A DNA stretch of 64,000 bases from Pectobacterium carotovorum (GCA_016415585.1 CP066552.1:3968001-4032000); one strand, 5' to 3'; shown: positions 50,157 to 61,277, counted from the stretch's first letter. Numbers and translations are program-made. Notes: a model not told the origin generated them from the sequence alone.

Positions 50157-51494
50157 ATGAATAACCGCAAATATTTTGGTACCGATGGCGTACGCGGAAA
50201 AGTTGGCGATACGCCGATTACCCCTGATTTTGTGCTTAAACTGGGTTGGGCTGCTGGGAAAGTGCTAGCGCGACACGGTTCTCGTAAGATTATCATCGGC
50301 AAAGATACCCGTATTTCTGGCTATATGCTGGAATCTGCGCTGGAGGCTGGACTGGCTGCTGCGGGTTTGTCCGCTTCTTTTACCGGCCCAATGCCTACGC
50401 CTGCGGTTGCTTATCTTACCCGCACATTCCGTGCTGAAGCAGGTATCGTGATTTCTGCTTCTCACAACCCGTATTACGACAACGGCATTAAATTTTTCTC
50501 AATTGACGGCACCAAGCTGCCGGATGACGTAGAAGAGGCAATCGAAGCTGAACTGGAAAAACCGCTGACATGTGTTGAATCGGCTGAATTAGGTAAAGCC
50601 AGTCGTATTGTTGATGCTGCCGGACGCTACATCGAATTTTGTAAGGGGACATTCCCGAGCGAGCTGAGCCTTAATGGCTTAAAGATTGTCGTCGATTGCG
50701 CCAATGGCGCTACCTATCATATCGCTCCCAGCGTATTGCGCGAGCTTGGCGCTAAAGTCATCGCGATTGGCTGTGAGCCGGATGGGATGAACATCAATGA
50801 AGAGTGCGGGGCCACGGACGTCAGACAGCTACAGGCGCGTGTACTGGCTGAAAAAGCGGACGTTGGGCTGGCGTTTGACGGTGATGGTGATCGGCTCATC
50901 ATGGTCGACCATTTAGGCAATAAGGTCGATGGCGATCAGATTCTGTATATCATCGCCCGTGAAGGTTTACGCCAAGGGCAACTGCGCGGTGGCGCGGTTG
51001 GCACGCTGATGAGTAACATGGGGCTTGAGGTTGCGTTAAAGCAGCTGGGTATCCCGTTTGCTCGTGCCAAAGTGGGTGACCGCTATGTATTAGAAATGAT
51101 GCAGGCAAAAGGGTGGCGTATCGGGGCAGAAAACTCCGGTCATGTGATCCTGCTGGATAAAACCACGACGGGCGACGGTGTGATTGCCGGTTTGCAAGTC
51201 CTTACCGCGATAGTGAAAAACCATATGAGCCTGCATGATTTATGCAGCGGTATGAAGCTGTTTCCACAGATTCTGGTTAACGTGCGGTTTACGGGTGAAC
51301 ACGATCCGTTGGAAGATAAAAACGTGCAGCAGATTACGCAAGATGTGGAAAAAGAATTGGCCGGACGCGGGCGAGTATTACTGCGTAAATCCGGTACTGA
51401 GCCACTCATCCGTGTCATGGTTGAAGGTGAGCACGAAGAGACGGTCATCGCGTTGGCGAATCGTATTGCTGATGCAGTGAAAACCGTCGGCTGA
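50157..51494 (+). CDS. glmM: Phosphoglucosamine mutase
   Basis: 445 aa from the ATG at 50157 ([14 protein letters not shown]), the E. coli length; the upstream open frame overlaps folP. The phospho-serine is Ser102 in [10 protein letters not shown], the metal loop is DGDGDR, and the C-terminal phosphate loop is [12 protein letters not shown]. It converts glucosamine-6-phosphate to glucosamine-1-phosphate for peptidoglycan and lipopolysaccharide. Confidence 0.97.
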   Translation: MNNRKYFGTDGVRGKVGDTPITPDFVLKLGWAAGKVLARHGSRKIIIGKDTRISGYMLESALEAGLAAAGLSASFTGPMPTPAVAYLTRTFRAEAGIVISASHNPYYDNGIKFFSIDGTKLPDDVEEAIEAELEKPLTCVESAELGKASRIVDAAGRYIEFCKGTFPSELSLNGLKIVVDCANGATYHIAPSVLRELGAKVIAIGCEPDGMNINEECGATDVRQLQARVLAEKADVGLAFDGDGDRLIMVDHLGNKVDGDQILYIIAREGLRQGQLRGGAVGTLMSNMGLEVALKQLGIPFARAKVGDRYVLEMMQAKGWRIGAENSGHVILLDKTTTGDGVIAGLQVLTAIVKNHMSLHDLCSGMKLFPQILVNVRFTGEHDPLEDKNVQQITQDVEKELAGRGRVLLRKSGTEPLIRVMVEGEHEETVIALANRIADAVKTVG

Positions 51495-51526
51495 GAGCTT
51501 TTTTGATTCGCCAATCAGGTAGATAT

Positions 51527-51568
51527 GGCTTTCGATAGGTATCTTGTGTCGAAAGCCGCTGTTTTTTT
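51527..51568 (+). terminator. Terminator after glmM
   Basis: The 9-bp stem GGCTTTCGA/TCGAAAGCC (51527-51535 and 51549-51557) with a 13-nt loop is followed by GCTGTTTTTTT. The rest of the 249-bp gap to secG shows no gene. Confidence 0.8.
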
Positions 51569-51743
51569 CTGCAATCAACCTGTGGTGACTAAATTACCCT
51601 TGCGTACGCCACATCCTTTGGTTAGTATTCAGACCCGCTTGATAAGGGATGTTCTACATCCTGCTTAGCGGAATGACGCGCGGTTTACCGCCAGAATATA
51701 GCATCTCCATGGTTCATGGGGAAAACGGTTAACGGGTACGACT

Positions 51744-52076
51744 ATGTACGAAGCTCTATTAGTGATTTTCCTGTTAGTATCGATCGGGCTTGTTGCCTTG
51801 ATCATGCTTCAGCAGGGTAAAGGTGCTGATATGGGAGCGTCGTTCGGAGCAGGTGCTTCTGCCACTTTGTTCGGTTCGAGCGGCTCTGGTAATTTCATGA
51901 CCCGCATGACGGCGATACTGGCGACCCTGTTCTTCATCATCAGTCTCATTCTGGGCAACTTAAGTTCGCTGCAGAAAAAAGGTGGTGCATGGGATAATCT
52001 GAGCCAGCCAGAAAAAGCCGAGCAGACGACAACGCCTGCTGCGCCTTCCACGCCGGCGAGTGACATTCCGAAGTAA
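51744..52076 (+). CDS. secG: Protein translocase subunit SecG
   Basis: 110 aa. Two membrane helices (ALLVIFLLVSIGLVALIMLQ and ILATLFFIISLILGNL) flank the cytoplasmic loop with GKGADMGASFGAGASATLFG, and a Pro/Thr-rich tail follows. It stimulates SecYE transport. The tRNA-Leu(GAG) gene follows 24 bp after its stop, the E. coli order. Confidence 0.96.
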   Translation: MYEALLVIFLLVSIGLVALIMLQQGKGADMGASFGAGASATLFGSSGSGNFMTRMTAILATLFFIISLILGNLSSLQKKGGAWDNLSQPEKAEQTTTPAAPSTPASDIPK

Positions 52077-52100
52077 GCGTTTTAAAGCAGTAATTGTGAT

Positions 52101-52187
52101 GCCGTGGTGGTGGAATTGGTAGACACGCTACCTTGAGGTGGTAGTGCCCGATTGGGCTTACGGGTTCAAGTCCCGTCCTCGGTACCA
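52101..52187 (+). tRNA. leuU: tRNA-Leu (GAG anticodon)
   Basis: 87 nt with encoded CCA. It has a class II long variable arm and anticodon loop CTTGAGG. The 5' acceptor strand reads GCCGTGG against CCTCGGT, giving a T5-T68 mismatch where E. coli leuU has A5-U68. All other elements look normal, so I expect it to be functional. Probably co-transcribed with secG. Confidence 0.94.
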
Positions 52188-52191
52188 ACAT

Positions 52192-52226
52192 AAAAAAATA
52201 GACGTCGATTGACGTCTATTTTTTTA
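52192..52226 (+). terminator. Rho-independent terminator after leuU
   Basis: A perfect inverted repeat AAAAAATAGACGTC/GACGTCTATTTTTT with a GATT loop is followed by T-runs, five bases after the tRNA. The remaining ~200 bp to the convergent gcvP stop show no gene. Confidence 0.92.
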
Positions 52227-52428
52227 TCTAAATCCTACTGATTTACTGGCTTTCCCTTCTATTTCTTCTTTCTTCGCGTCAACCTGACCTGACTCAGCTC
52301 ATATCAACAGGTTTGTGAGTATATCTTTTGGCATTATGGATGCTCATATACTCAATCCTCGTCGTAAACATTTGGACGATTTTCATCGCCTTTTGTCTAC
52401 TATATCATCATAAAGCATGCTGTTCCCT

Positions 52429-55320
52429 CTACACCGACGCAGGTGAAAGCGTATAGTCGCTCATCGGCACACACGAGCAGAACAGGTTACGGTCGCCGTA
52501 AACGTCGTCCAGACGCTTCACGCTCGGCCAGTATTTATGTTCGCTGCCTGCCGGGAATACCGCCAGCTCGCGGCTGTATGGATGCGCCCAGTCGGCCACC
52601 AGCTCTGCCTGCGTGTGCGGTGCGTTCACTAGCGGGTTGTCATCCAGCGGCCATTCGCCCTGCGCGACGCGGTTGATTTCGGTACGGATCGCCAGCATCG
52701 CATCAATAAAGCGATCGATCTCGACCTGACTCTCCGATTCCGTTGGCTCCACCATCAGCGTACCCGCGACCGGGAACGACATGGTCGGCGCATGGAAACC
52801 GTAGTCGATCAGGCGCTTGGCGATATCCATCTCGCTAATTCCGGTACTCTCTTTAAGCGGACGAATATCCAGAATGCACTCGTGCGCCACGCGACCGTCA
52901 CGGCCGGTGTAAAGCACCGGATAGGCCTGCTGCAAGCGCGTCGCGATGTAGTTGGCGTTCAGGATCGCCATCTGGCTAGCCTGTTTCAGCCCTTCAGCCC
53001 CCATCATACGAATGTACATCCAGCTAATCGGCAGAATAGAAGCACTGCCGAACGGTGCCGCAGAGACTGCACCCTGCTCCGTCAGTACACCCTCGATTTT
53101 TACCACCTGATGACCCGGCACAAACGGTGCCAGATGCGCTTTCACGCCAATCGGCCCCATGCCCGGCCCGCCGCCACCGTGCGGAATACAGAAGGTTTTA
53201 TGCAGGTTCAGGTGTGACACGTCTGCACCGATGTAGCCCGGCGTGGTGATGCCAACCTGCGCGTTCATGTTCGCGCCATCCAGATACACCTGACCGCCGT
53301 ATTGATGCACGATCTGGCACACTTCGCGGATCGTCTCTTCATAGACGCCGTGGGTAGATGGATAGGTCACCATAATGCAGGAAAGCTGTTCGCCCGCCGC
53401 CTGCGCTTTCTCACGCAGATCGTGCAGATCGATATTGCCCTGTTTGTCACAGGCGACCACCACCACGTCCATCCCCGCCATCTGCGCTGATGCTGGGTTA
53501 GTACCGTGGGCGGAGCTAGGAATCAGACAGAGATGACGGCCAGCCTCATTGCGGCTTTCATGATAGCGACGAATCGCCAGCAGCCCCGCGTATTCACCCT
53601 GCGCACCCGAATTGGGCTGCATGCAAATCGCGTCATAGCCCGTCAGTTGCACCAGCCAGCCTGAGAGCTGTTCGATCATCTGGCGATAGCCCAGCGCCTG
53701 TTCCGGCGGGCAGAATGGATGCAGTTCGGCAAATTCCGGCCAGGTAATCGGCAGCATTTCCGCCGCCGCGTTGAGCTTCATGGTGCAGGAACCGAGCGGG
53801 ATCATCGCCTGATTCAGCGCCAGATCCTTACGTGCCAGACGGTGCAGGTAGCGCATCATCTCGGTTTCGCTGTGATAGCGGTTGAAAACCGGATGCGACA
53901 GGATCGCGTCGTGGCGCACCAGTCCGGCCGGGATCGTTGCAGATTTCTGACTAATGGCCGCATCAAGCGCGCCGATATCTAACCCATGATCGTCACCTAG
54001 CAGAACCGAGAACAGCGCCAGCACGTCTTCACGCGTGGTTGCTTCATCCAGCGTAATGCCTACCGCACTCGCCAAATCGCTGCGCAGGTTGATGCCAAAA
54101 CTTAATGCCCGGCTCAGTACCGCGTCTTTGTCGGCGACTTCAATGGTCAACGTGTCGAACCAGCAGCGATGACGCAGCAACAACCCGCCCTGCGTTAATC
54201 CTGCCGCCAGAATATCAGTCAGACGATGGATGCGCCCTGCGATACGTTTGAGCCCCTCCGGCCCGTGGAACACCGCATACATCCCCGCAATATTGGCCAG
54301 CAACACCTGCGAGGTACAAATATTGGAGTTCGCCTTCTCGCGGCGAATGTGCTGCTCGCGCGTCTGCATCGCCATACGCAGCGCGGTATTGCCCGCTGCA
54401 TCGCGCGACACGCCGATAATACGGCCCGGCATGGCACGTTTATGTTCATCACGACAGGCGAAGAATGCCGCGTGTGGCCCACCGTAGCCCATCGGCACGC
54501 CAAAGCGCTGTGCAGATCCGAAGACGATATCCGCGCCCTGCTTGCCCGGCGCGGTCAGCAGTACCAGCGCCATGATATCCGACGCGACGCAGGTGACGAC
54601 CTTACGTGCTTTCAGTGCCGCCATCAGGTCACTGTAATCGTGCAGTTCACCCGTCGTCCCTGCCTGTTGCAGCAACACGCCAAACACCGCATCGTCTTTC
54701 AGCGCTTCTTCCGCCTTACCGACAACAATTTCAAAACCGAAAGTTTCCGCACGGGTACGCACCACGTCCAGCGTTTGTGGGTGCACATCGTCAGCGACGA
54801 AGAAGCGTTCGGCCTGTTTGAGTTTGCTAATGCGTTTCGCCATCGCCATTGCTTCCGCCGCGGCGGTTGCTTCATCCAGCAACGATGCAGAGGCCAAATC
54901 CAGACCGGTTAAATCCTGTGTGACCTGCTGGAAATTCAGCAGCGCCTCAAGACGCCCCTGAGAAACTTCCGGCTGATACGGCGTATAGGCGGTGTACCAG
55001 CCAGGGTTTTCCAGCACGTTACGTAAAATTACTGGCGGCATCAGCACCGCGCTGTAGCCCATGCCGATGTAGCTTTTGTAACGTTGATTGCGTCCTGCAA
55101 TGGCCTTCAGCTCAGCTAACGCTTCATGTTCCGTCACCGCCTCTCCCACCGCTGGCGGGCTGGGCAATTGAATGTCCACTGGGACAATCTGGCGGATCAG
55201 CGCATCCAGCGACGTAGCCCCCACCACCGACAGCATGTGCTGCTGTTGGCTGACGGAAGGACCGATATGGCGCTCAATAAATGCGCCGTCATGTTCGAGT
55301 TGACTGAGTGTCTGAGCCAT
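52429..55320 (-). CDS. gcvP: Glycine dehydrogenase (decarboxylating), P protein
   Basis: 963 aa from the ATG at 55320 ([12 protein letters not shown]), matching the E. coli start; the ATG at 55353 is unlikely. N-terminal motifs FIERHIGPS and [14 protein letters not shown]; the PLP lysine is in [19 protein letters not shown]. It decarboxylates glycine and passes the aminomethyl group to lipoyl-GcvH. The C-terminus is a few residues longer than in E. coli. Last gene of gcvT-gcvH-gcvP, 118 bp after gcvH. Confidence 0.97.
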   Translation of the reverse strand: MAQTLSQLEHDGAFIERHIGPSVSQQQHMLSVVGATSLDALIRQIVPVDIQLPSPPAVGEAVTEHEALAELKAIAGRNQRYKSYIGMGYSAVLMPPVILRNVLENPGWYTAYTPYQPEVSQGRLEALLNFQQVTQDLTGLDLASASLLDEATAAAEAMAMAKRISKLKQAERFFVADDVHPQTLDVVRTRAETFGFEIVVGKAEEALKDDAVFGVLLQQAGTTGELHDYSDLMAALKARKVVTCVASDIMALVLLTAPGKQGADIVFGSAQRFGVPMGYGGPHAAFFACRDEHKRAMPGRIIGVSRDAAGNTALRMAMQTREQHIRREKANSNICTSQVLLANIAGMYAVFHGPEGLKRIAGRIHRLTDILAAGLTQGGLLLRHRCWFDTLTIEVADKDAVLSRALSFGINLRSDLASAVGITLDEATTREDVLALFSVLLGDDHGLDIGALDAAISQKSATIPAGLVRHDAILSHPVFNRYHSETEMMRYLHRLARKDLALNQAMIPLGSCTMKLNAAAEMLPITWPEFAELHPFCPPEQALGYRQMIEQLSGWLVQLTGYDAICMQPNSGAQGEYAGLLAIRRYHESRNEAGRHLCLIPSSAHGTNPASAQMAGMDVVVVACDKQGNIDLHDLREKAQAAGEQLSCIMVTYPSTHGVYEETIREVCQIVHQYGGQVYLDGANMNAQVGITTPGYIGADVSHLNLHKTFCIPHGGGGPGMGPIGVKAHLAPFVPGHQVVKIEGVLTEQGAVSAAPFGSASILPISWMYIRMMGAEGLKQASQMAILNANYIATRLQQAYPVLYTGRDGRVAHECILDIRPLKESTGISEMDIAKRLIDYGFHAPTMSFPVAGTLMVEPTESESQVEIDRFIDAMLAIRTEINRVAQGEWPLDDNPLVNAPHTQAELVADWAHPYSRELAVFPAGSEHKYWPSVKRLDDVYGDRNLFCSCVPMSDYTLSPASV

Positions 55321-55438
55321 TACAGTACTTTCCTTGATCAATCGTGCCTGCATTAATCGTGCTGGCTGCCGCGCCGAAATATGACGCGGGCGAACAAAAT
55401 AAAACGCCCCTGATTTGACAAAATCGGGGGCGCGATAA

Positions 55439-55831
55439 CTACTCGTCTTCTTCTAACAATCCCTGATAGCCTTCAGCATCAAGCAATTCGTCCAAATCAG
55501 ACTCATCAGAAATTCTGATGCGGAACAGCCAGCCGTCGGTATAAGGTGCGCTGTTGACCAGCTCAGGGGAACCTTCCAGATCGTCGTTAACTTCTACGAT
55601 CTCACCGCTGATGGGCGCATAAATATCCGACGCCGCTTTTACCGACTCCGCCACCGCGCAGTCATCACCTGCGTCGACAACCGTGCCCACTTCCGGTAAA
55701 TCGATAAAGACCATGTCACCCAGAAGTTCCTGCGCGTGTTCGGTAATGCCCACGCTGTAGATACCGTCGCCCTCATGCAGCACCCATTCGTGCGACGTAG
55801 TGTATTTTAATTCTGTTGGTACGTTGCTCAT
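55439..55831 (-). CDS. gcvH: Glycine cleavage system H protein
   Basis: 130 aa. The lipoyl-attachment Lys65 lies in [16 protein letters not shown]. It shuttles the aminomethyl group between GcvP, GcvT and lipoamide dehydrogenase. It lies in gcvT-gcvH-gcvP, but the gap to gcvT is filled by a long ERIC element. Confidence 0.97.
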   Translation of the reverse strand: MSNVPTELKYTTSHEWVLHEGDGIYSVGITEHAQELLGDMVFIDLPEVGTVVDAGDDCAVAESVKAASDIYAPISGEIVEVNDDLEGSPELVNSAPYTDGWLFRIRISDESDLDELLDAEGYQGLLEEDE

Positions 55832-55868
55832 TGCATCCCCTTTCCTAAAGTCGTTAATCCTGCGCGCG

Positions 55869-56064
55869 ACCCGTCATAATTCAAGCTGCATGTGCGTTGG
55901 CAATACTCGGCTCATCGCTGAGCCTCGCCCTGACGGGCCGCCGCAAGCGGCGTTCAAATTGGCTAAGCCAATTTGTCCTCGCTCACCCCAGTCACTTACT
56001 CGTGTAAGCTCCTGGGGATTCACTGCGTCGCCGCCTTCCTGCAACCCGAATTATTTAGGGTATT
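55869..56064. repeat. ERIC element with internal insertion, between gcvT and gcvH
   Basis: About 196 bp. Its outer ends (ACCCGTCATAATTCAAGCTG and ATTATTTAGGGTATT) and the core CGCTCACCCCAGTCACTTAC match ERIC. It is ~70 bp longer than the standard 127 bp owing to an insert that carries its own palindrome AAATTGGCT-A-AGCCAATTT (55956-55974). Inside the gcv transcript it will fold into strong RNA structure. Confidence 0.9.
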
Positions 56065-56078
56065 ACATAAGAAGTTAT

Positions 56079-57194
56079 TCAATACTGAGCGATGGCTTTT
56101 CCAGCGCGGACAAAGCCGGGTTTGGTCACGTGGACAGGCAGTTCGCGGTTACGAATCTGTACTATCGCTTGTTCACCAATCCCCACCGGAACACGCGCCA
56201 GCGCGATGCTCACGCCAAGCGTCGGCGAGAACGATCCACTCGTGATCATCCCTTCGCGCACCACGCCATCACTATCAGTAAAGCGCACAGGTAAATCATT
56301 GCGCAATACGCCTTTTTCCGTCAGCACTAAACCAACCAGTTGATCGGTCCCTTTTTCACGCTGATGTGTTAATGCTTCACGCCCGATAAACTCGCGATCC
56401 TCCGGCTGCCAGGCGATTGTCCAGCCCATATTGGCCGCCAGTGGCGAAATGCCTTCATCCATATCCTGACCGTACAGGTTCATCCCCGCTTCCAGCCGCA
56501 GCGTATCGCGTGCGCCCAGCCCGCATGGCTTCACACCAACCGCCAGCAGTTGTTGCCAGAAATCGACCACCTGCTCATTCGGCAGCGCGATTTCATAACC
56601 CGCTTCACCCGTATAACCCGTCGTGGCGACGAAGAAGTCGCCCGCCTGCTTGCCAAAAAACGGCTTCATGCTGGCAATCGCTGCCACGTCGGCATCACTC
56701 AGGCCTTTTGCCTTCAAGATTTCTTGAACTTTTTCCTGCGCCTGCGGACCTTGCACCGCAACCAGCGCCAGATCGTCGCGCTCGCGGATTTCAACCCCAA
56801 ACGGTGCAGCGTGCTGCCCGATCCAGGCGAGATCTTTTTCACGGGTCGCGGAGTTCACGACCAGTCGGAAATTGTCTTCCGTGAGAAAATAAACGATCAG
56901 ATCGTCGATGACGCCGCCGGAGGCATTCAGCATGCCGGTATACAGGGCTTTGCCCGGCTGTGTGAGTTTGGCGACATCATTCGCCAGCAGATAACGCAGG
57001 AATTCACGCGTTCTCGCGCCGTGTAAATCGACGATAGTCATGTGGGAGACATCAAAAATGCCAGCCTCCCGACGCACAATATGGTGTTCGTCCAGTTGGG
57101 AGCCGTAGTGCAGTGGCATCATCCAACCATGAAAATCCACCATTTTGGCACCATCGGCCAGATGTTGTTGGTACAACGGGGTCTGCTTTGCCAT
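56079..57194 (-). CDS. gcvT: Aminomethyltransferase, glycine cleavage T protein
   Basis: 371 aa, a little longer than the E. coli protein. [20 protein letters not shown] and [12 protein letters not shown] are at the N-terminus; the catalytic-region and folate-binding motifs include [18 protein letters not shown]. It releases ammonia and makes 5,10-methylene-tetrahydrofolate. First gene of the operon. The upstream region presumably binds GcvA and Lrp, but I cannot place the sites. Confidence 0.96.
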   Translation of the reverse strand: MAKQTPLYQQHLADGAKMVDFHGWMMPLHYGSQLDEHHIVRREAGIFDVSHMTIVDLHGARTREFLRYLLANDVAKLTQPGKALYTGMLNASGGVIDDLIVYFLTEDNFRLVVNSATREKDLAWIGQHAAPFGVEIRERDDLALVAVQGPQAQEKVQEILKAKGLSDADVAAIASMKPFFGKQAGDFFVATTGYTGEAGYEIALPNEQVVDFWQQLLAVGVKPCGLGARDTLRLEAGMNLYGQDMDEGISPLAANMGWTIAWQPEDREFIGREALTHQREKGTDQLVGLVLTEKGVLRNDLPVRFTDSDGVVREGMITSGSFSPTLGVSIALARVPVGIGEQAIVQIRNRELPVHVTKPGFVRAGKAIAQY

Positions 57195-57950
57195 TCCTCA
57201 TCCCTCTTCAGCGCATGGCGTTCAGGCGATAAAACACACTACGCAAACGATATCTTATGACTGAACTTACCACCGAAGCGCAGGCTAAACCACTCTCTCA
57301 GACATAAGATAAATTATATAGAAGACAAAGAAAGTCGAGCCGCCCACAAAAAACAAAGCAGCGTAATATGCTTATTAATTGACGAAATTAAGCACGTAAA
57401 TTATTTAAATCAGCGTAAACCACAAATTAATGACATTAAAACTGGATAACATAGACAATGACACCCAACTAAAAATACCATTCGGATTAGATAATATAAT
57501 GATAAAAACAAGCTTAAATTAGATTTTTTCAATCAAAAACCAACAGCGACTTCCAGCCTTACTCCCTCTCTTATGCTGCCGCCATCACGATTTTGTGAAC
57601 CGCTTCTCGGGCGTCTTTACCTCAGTGCCAGACCGCGCCAAAAGATCAAATTCGTCCGAAACGAAGTTGATCCACCAACGCACATGCAACTTGAAGTATG
57701 ACGAGGATTAAGGTGTAAAGAAGGATCGTCACGCAGCATTACATTAATAATTACATGACAAATTAATATTAATTAAAATGACGATCATGATAATAGATTT
57801 GATTATAAAATTAAAACTGCTATTTATTATTAAACTAATAAAAAGAGAAAATGCAGTTAATAGTATCTGACTGCTAATTGCATAAATCCAGATGCTCATC
57901 TAGATTTTAAATGTGATTCACCCTGTTAAAAATCATATAGGATAAAAGCT
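57195..57950. other. AT-rich gap with gcvT promoter region and a half ERIC
   Basis: No gene is seen in these 756 bp. The part next to gcvT must hold the gcv promoter; I see no glycine riboswitch pattern, consistent with GcvA/Lrp control in enterobacteria. CCAACGCACATGCAACTTGAAGTATGACG at about 57675-57703 is one end of an ERIC element without its partner, a likely deletion remnant (sequence given only in part here: it begins CCAACGCACATG). From 57720 the sequence is very AT-rich, up to the orphan gene at 57951. Confidence 0.55.
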
Positions 57951-58331
57951 ATGCAAAAAAACATTAATACATTATTGCAACGTTCTATCGCTGCATCGGC
58001 ATTTCTATTTTTGACGTTTACTGCCGACAATGCGTTCGCGGCGGATGTCAAAGGAAAATTCAACAAAGGTGGCGTGGAGTTTACTTACGCAGAGCAAAAA
58101 TATGGTACTAACCGTGGAATTCGTATCATGGCGGTTACACGTGATCAAACCTACAAATTCACCCCCAACCCGCATGATGACCCCTGGTATAATAAAAACC
58201 AAGAAAAGTTTTACCGAACTGCGGCTGAAGCGTTAGCTGATAGTTATTTAGCATCGCAACAGAAAATTTTTCCACGATATGGATTCAAATCAATAATTAA
58301 CAAGATTGAGTACACTTACGGAGAAAGATAG
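57951..58331 (+). CDS. Orphan small secreted protein, function unknown
   Basis: 126 aa. A Sec signal peptide (basic start, hydrophobic IAASAFLFLTFTADN) ends at about NAFAAD, leaving a ~95-residue mature protein with no cysteine. The mature part is Lys/Tyr-rich (KGKFNKGGVEFTYAEQKYG; HDDPWYNKNQEKFYRTA). I do not recognise the family. TATAGGATAAAAGCT before the ATG gives a moderate ribosome site. The AT-rich surroundings and lack of operon partners suggest an acquired accessory gene, periplasmic or secreted. Confidence 0.7.
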   Translation: MQKNINTLLQRSIAASAFLFLTFTADNAFAADVKGKFNKGGVEFTYAEQKYGTNRGIRIMAVTRDQTYKFTPNPHDDPWYNKNQEKFYRTAAEALADSYLASQQKIFPRYGFKSIINKIEYTYGER

Positions 58332-58664
58332 TACGCTATTTAATAACGATTGAATGAGCTCGTTTTCATAAAATACAGAAAAATATTAGTCCTAACATGA
58401 ATACTTTCCTGGACGTTACACTTGTACTGTCTGTCCAGATTCTTCTGGGCAGACAGTGTAAGTCTGCATTAATAAAAAACCAAATTCATTCCCTACCGTT
58501 CGAAAAATTTATCGTCTTTTCCTTTTTAAGGATGTTGGTAAGCTCGCACCATGTTGTACCCTCTATTTTTGGAAAAAAGATAAAATAATGGTTTCAAACC
58601 GCCAGCTTACCTTGTCTTATTACAATATTAATAGATACCAAAGTACAGGCGCGATCCTGACATA
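58332..58664. other. Gene-free AT-rich stretch with a stable hairpin
   Basis: Between the orphan gene and budB I see no convincing gene. A 14-bp stem with one G-U pair (58426-58439 with 58444-58457; ACTGTCTGTCCAGA with TCTGGGCAGACAGT) has a TTCT loop. No T-run follows, so it is at best a weak terminator for either convergent gene. A 63-codon frame at 58397-58588 covers it and has no coding character. Confidence 0.5.
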
Positions 58665-60344
58665 TTAGATCAGCACGCTAATATTCAGATTCTCCATCAA
58701 CCAATGGTTATCGGAATAATCAACTGGAATCGCAATGACTGCCGGGCCGTCGACGTCCATCGCCTGACGGAGTTTGCTGACCAGTTCATCCGCAGATTCA
58801 ACGGCAAATCCTTTCGCGCCGAATGCTTCCGCATACGCTTTGAAGTCAATCGGCCCAAACGACACGCCCGCCGGACGATGGTATTTGTGCCGCTGCTGAA
58901 TTTCTACCATGTTGTAGCCGTTATCCACCCAGATGATATGCAGAAGATTGCTTTTCAGGCGCACCGCCGTTTCCAGCTCCATACTGGACTGCATAAACCC
59001 GCCGTCGCCGGAAACAGACACCACTTTTTTTCCGGGCTGCACCAGCGATGCGGCAATTGCCCACGGTAGCGCCACGCCCATCGTCTGCTGGCCATTGGTC
59101 ATCAGGATCTGTCGCGCCCGGAAGCTATACAGGTAACGCGCCAGCCAGATATGGAAACTCCCCATATCCACACACAGCGTGACATCCTCATTCACGATAT
59201 CCTGCATCGCCCGCACCAGACGCAAAGGGTGGATCGCAAATCCTGCCATGTTGATGGCGCGCGTACTGAGATCGTGGCGCTGGCGCTGACGATCCCGCAA
59301 CACGGACTGTGTATCAGTAGACAAGATAAACGGTTCGCTGATGCACGCATTCAGCGTGTCCACCGTCATTGCGATATTCCCAAGTAGCTCGATATCAGGA
59401 CGATAAGCGCTGTCGATCTCCGCTCGCAGCACATCAATGTGGATCAGCGTCGCCTTGCCGCTGTTCCATAACACCGGATCGTACTCAATCGGGCTGTAGC
59501 CCACGGTAACGATCACATCCGCCTGTTGCAGCAGCTTATCGCCAGCCTGATTGTTGAATAATCCGACACGTCCGGCAAAGTGATCGAACTGCTGCTGATC
59601 GATCACGCCAGCAGCCTGATACGTGCTGGTCACGGGCAGTTTGCTATGGTGAAGGAAACGACGCAGTGCCTGCGCATTCTCCTGCTGGCTGGCCATTAAT
59701 CCAAGCAGCAGCACCGGATTTTTAGCCTGCCGCAGCCGTTTGGCCGCTTCGGCAATGTCGCTATGCGGCGCGCCGTTTAGCAACGGCAAGTTCGGACACG
59801 CCAGCACCGGGCTAATGACTGGTTCATTGACGATATCCTGCGGCAGGCTGACAAACGCCGCACCCGGACGCCCACTCTCTGCCGCCCGGAAAGCATTCGC
59901 CAACACTTCCGATATGGCGGAAGAAGCCGTAATTTCCGCACTGAATTTACTGACCGGCTGAAACAGGCTGACGGTGTCCAGACTCTGGTGCGTCAGCTTA
60001 AGCTTATCTGCCCGCTTAACCGCCCCGCCTAGCGCCACTATCGCATCTCCCTCTGCGGTTGCCGTTGCCAATCCGGTGACGAGGTTGGAACAACCGGGGC
60101 CGGATGTCACCAGCGCCACTCCTGCTTTCCCCGTGAGGCGCCCTATCGCCGCCGCCATAAACGCGCCGTTCGCCTCATGCCGTACTGGGATCGTTTGGAT
60201 CGTCGAGTCTTCCAGCTCATCAAACACACGATCAATTTTTGCGCCGGGAATACCAAAAATATGCTTCACGCCCTGCGCTTCCAGGTGTTTTACAATCAGC
60301 TCGGCTCCGCTGCTCCAGCTTTGCTGTTCGGTGGACTTTTCCAT
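58665..60344 (-). CDS. budB: Catabolic acetolactate synthase
   Basis: 559 aa. It is a ThDP enzyme with the Glu of [12 protein letters not shown], the ThDP/Mg motif [15 protein letters not shown]...DNGYN, and no room for the FAD-dependent regulatory subunit of anabolic enzymes. It joins two pyruvates to 2-acetolactate for acetoin/2,3-butanediol fermentation, limiting acid production. It lies 21 bp after budA; no butanediol dehydrogenase gene follows, so the final step must be encoded elsewhere. Also known as alsS. Confidence 0.95.
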   Translation of the reverse strand: MEKSTEQQSWSSGAELIVKHLEAQGVKHIFGIPGAKIDRVFDELEDSTIQTIPVRHEANGAFMAAAIGRLTGKAGVALVTSGPGCSNLVTGLATATAEGDAIVALGGAVKRADKLKLTHQSLDTVSLFQPVSKFSAEITASSAISEVLANAFRAAESGRPGAAFVSLPQDIVNEPVISPVLACPNLPLLNGAPHSDIAEAAKRLRQAKNPVLLLGLMASQQENAQALRRFLHHSKLPVTSTYQAAGVIDQQQFDHFAGRVGLFNNQAGDKLLQQADVIVTVGYSPIEYDPVLWNSGKATLIHIDVLRAEIDSAYRPDIELLGNIAMTVDTLNACISEPFILSTDTQSVLRDRQRQRHDLSTRAINMAGFAIHPLRLVRAMQDIVNEDVTLCVDMGSFHIWLARYLYSFRARQILMTNGQQTMGVALPWAIAASLVQPGKKVVSVSGDGGFMQSSMELETAVRLKSNLLHIIWVDNGYNMVEIQQRHKYHRPAGVSFGPIDFKAYAEAFGAKGFAVESADELVSKLRQAMDVDGPAVIAIPVDYSDNHWLMENLNISVLI

Positions 60345-60365
60345 GACATGACTCCGATGAAATGA

Positions 60366-61148
60366 CTAGCTCTCTACTGACTGGATTACGCTGTTGAGGT
60401 TTTCTGAGGACAGGTCGGCATTGAGAAACTCCCGATCCTGAGGCAGATCGATGATCAGTTTGGCAATCACACCAAACGTCAGCGTGCCCTGCTCGACGTC
60501 ATAATTCAGAATATGACCGCCGCCCTGGCGATCGTCAGTAATGAAATGTTCGTGGTAACCCGCGACATTAATTCCCTGAGTGTAAGCTGGACTACGAAAA
60601 CCAATAACGCTGCCGCTACGGTGTTCAAAATGAAATGTTGGTTGCCCTTCAACCGCTTCCTGCATCGGTTTATAAGGTCGGCACTGTCGGGGGACGGTAC
60701 GTGTTTCAATGCAGCGAAAACGCCCATCAATCCGCAAAGCACAGAACAGATTGTCCGTTCCCACGATCTCATCGATCTGGCGATGTACGTCTTCACGCGA
60801 AGTCCAGCGATCAAAACGGATCGTTTCCGTCGGGCGAAAGAACGTCATGACCGCAAACGGCGTTTTCTGCTCCGGCTTCGCCGCCCGTGCGCTGCCGTCG
60901 GATAACAGCTGGAAAATCTGGCTATTCAAGGCAACCAGTTCCCCGTCCAAACTATTAAATGTTCCTAATCCAAAGTCACCATGCTCCAGTAATTCAGCCA
61001 TCGTTCGGCTGCCTTCATATACGCCATTTATTAGCCCACTCATTAATGAGGTTTGATAAATAACACTGCCTGCATGCTGTCGCCGAAAATCATAGGCGTA
61101 GCTAGCAAAGGATTCTTCACAGGATTGTTCACTGACATTCGTTTTCAT
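60366..61148 (-). CDS. budA: Alpha-acetolactate decarboxylase
   Basis: 260 aa. The zinc-binding motif HEHFITDDRQGGGH is typical of the family. It converts acetolactate to acetoin. First gene of budA-budB, divergent from budR across 129 bp, where the LysR regulator should bind. Also known as alsD. Confidence 0.96.
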   Translation of the reverse strand: MKTNVSEQSCEESFASYAYDFRRQHAGSVIYQTSLMSGLINGVYEGSRTMAELLEHGDFGLGTFNSLDGELVALNSQIFQLLSDGSARAAKPEQKTPFAVMTFFRPTETIRFDRWTSREDVHRQIDEIVGTDNLFCALRIDGRFRCIETRTVPRQCRPYKPMQEAVEGQPTFHFEHRSGSVIGFRSPAYTQGINVAGYHEHFITDDRQGGGHILNYDVEQGTLTFGVIAKLIIDLPQDREFLNADLSSENLNSVIQSVES

Positions 61149-61277
61149 ACTGTCCTTCTCACCGCACCAATTACTTAAATAACGCTAATATTTAGATAAA
61201 GATTGACGCGTGAGAGAACAAAATTCCAATATGCAATTAAGGTCATTTCAAGATCGGAAACATATGGAGTCACGTAA

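Noticed and set aside
57195..57950. Glycine riboswitch upstream of gcvT
   Set aside because: I looked for the paired aptamer pattern of glycine riboswitches and found none; enterobacteria normally use GcvA and Lrp here.
58397..58588. 63-codon frame downstream of the orphan secreted protein gene
   Set aside because: It spans a strong hairpin, lies in AT-rich sequence and has no good ribosome site.
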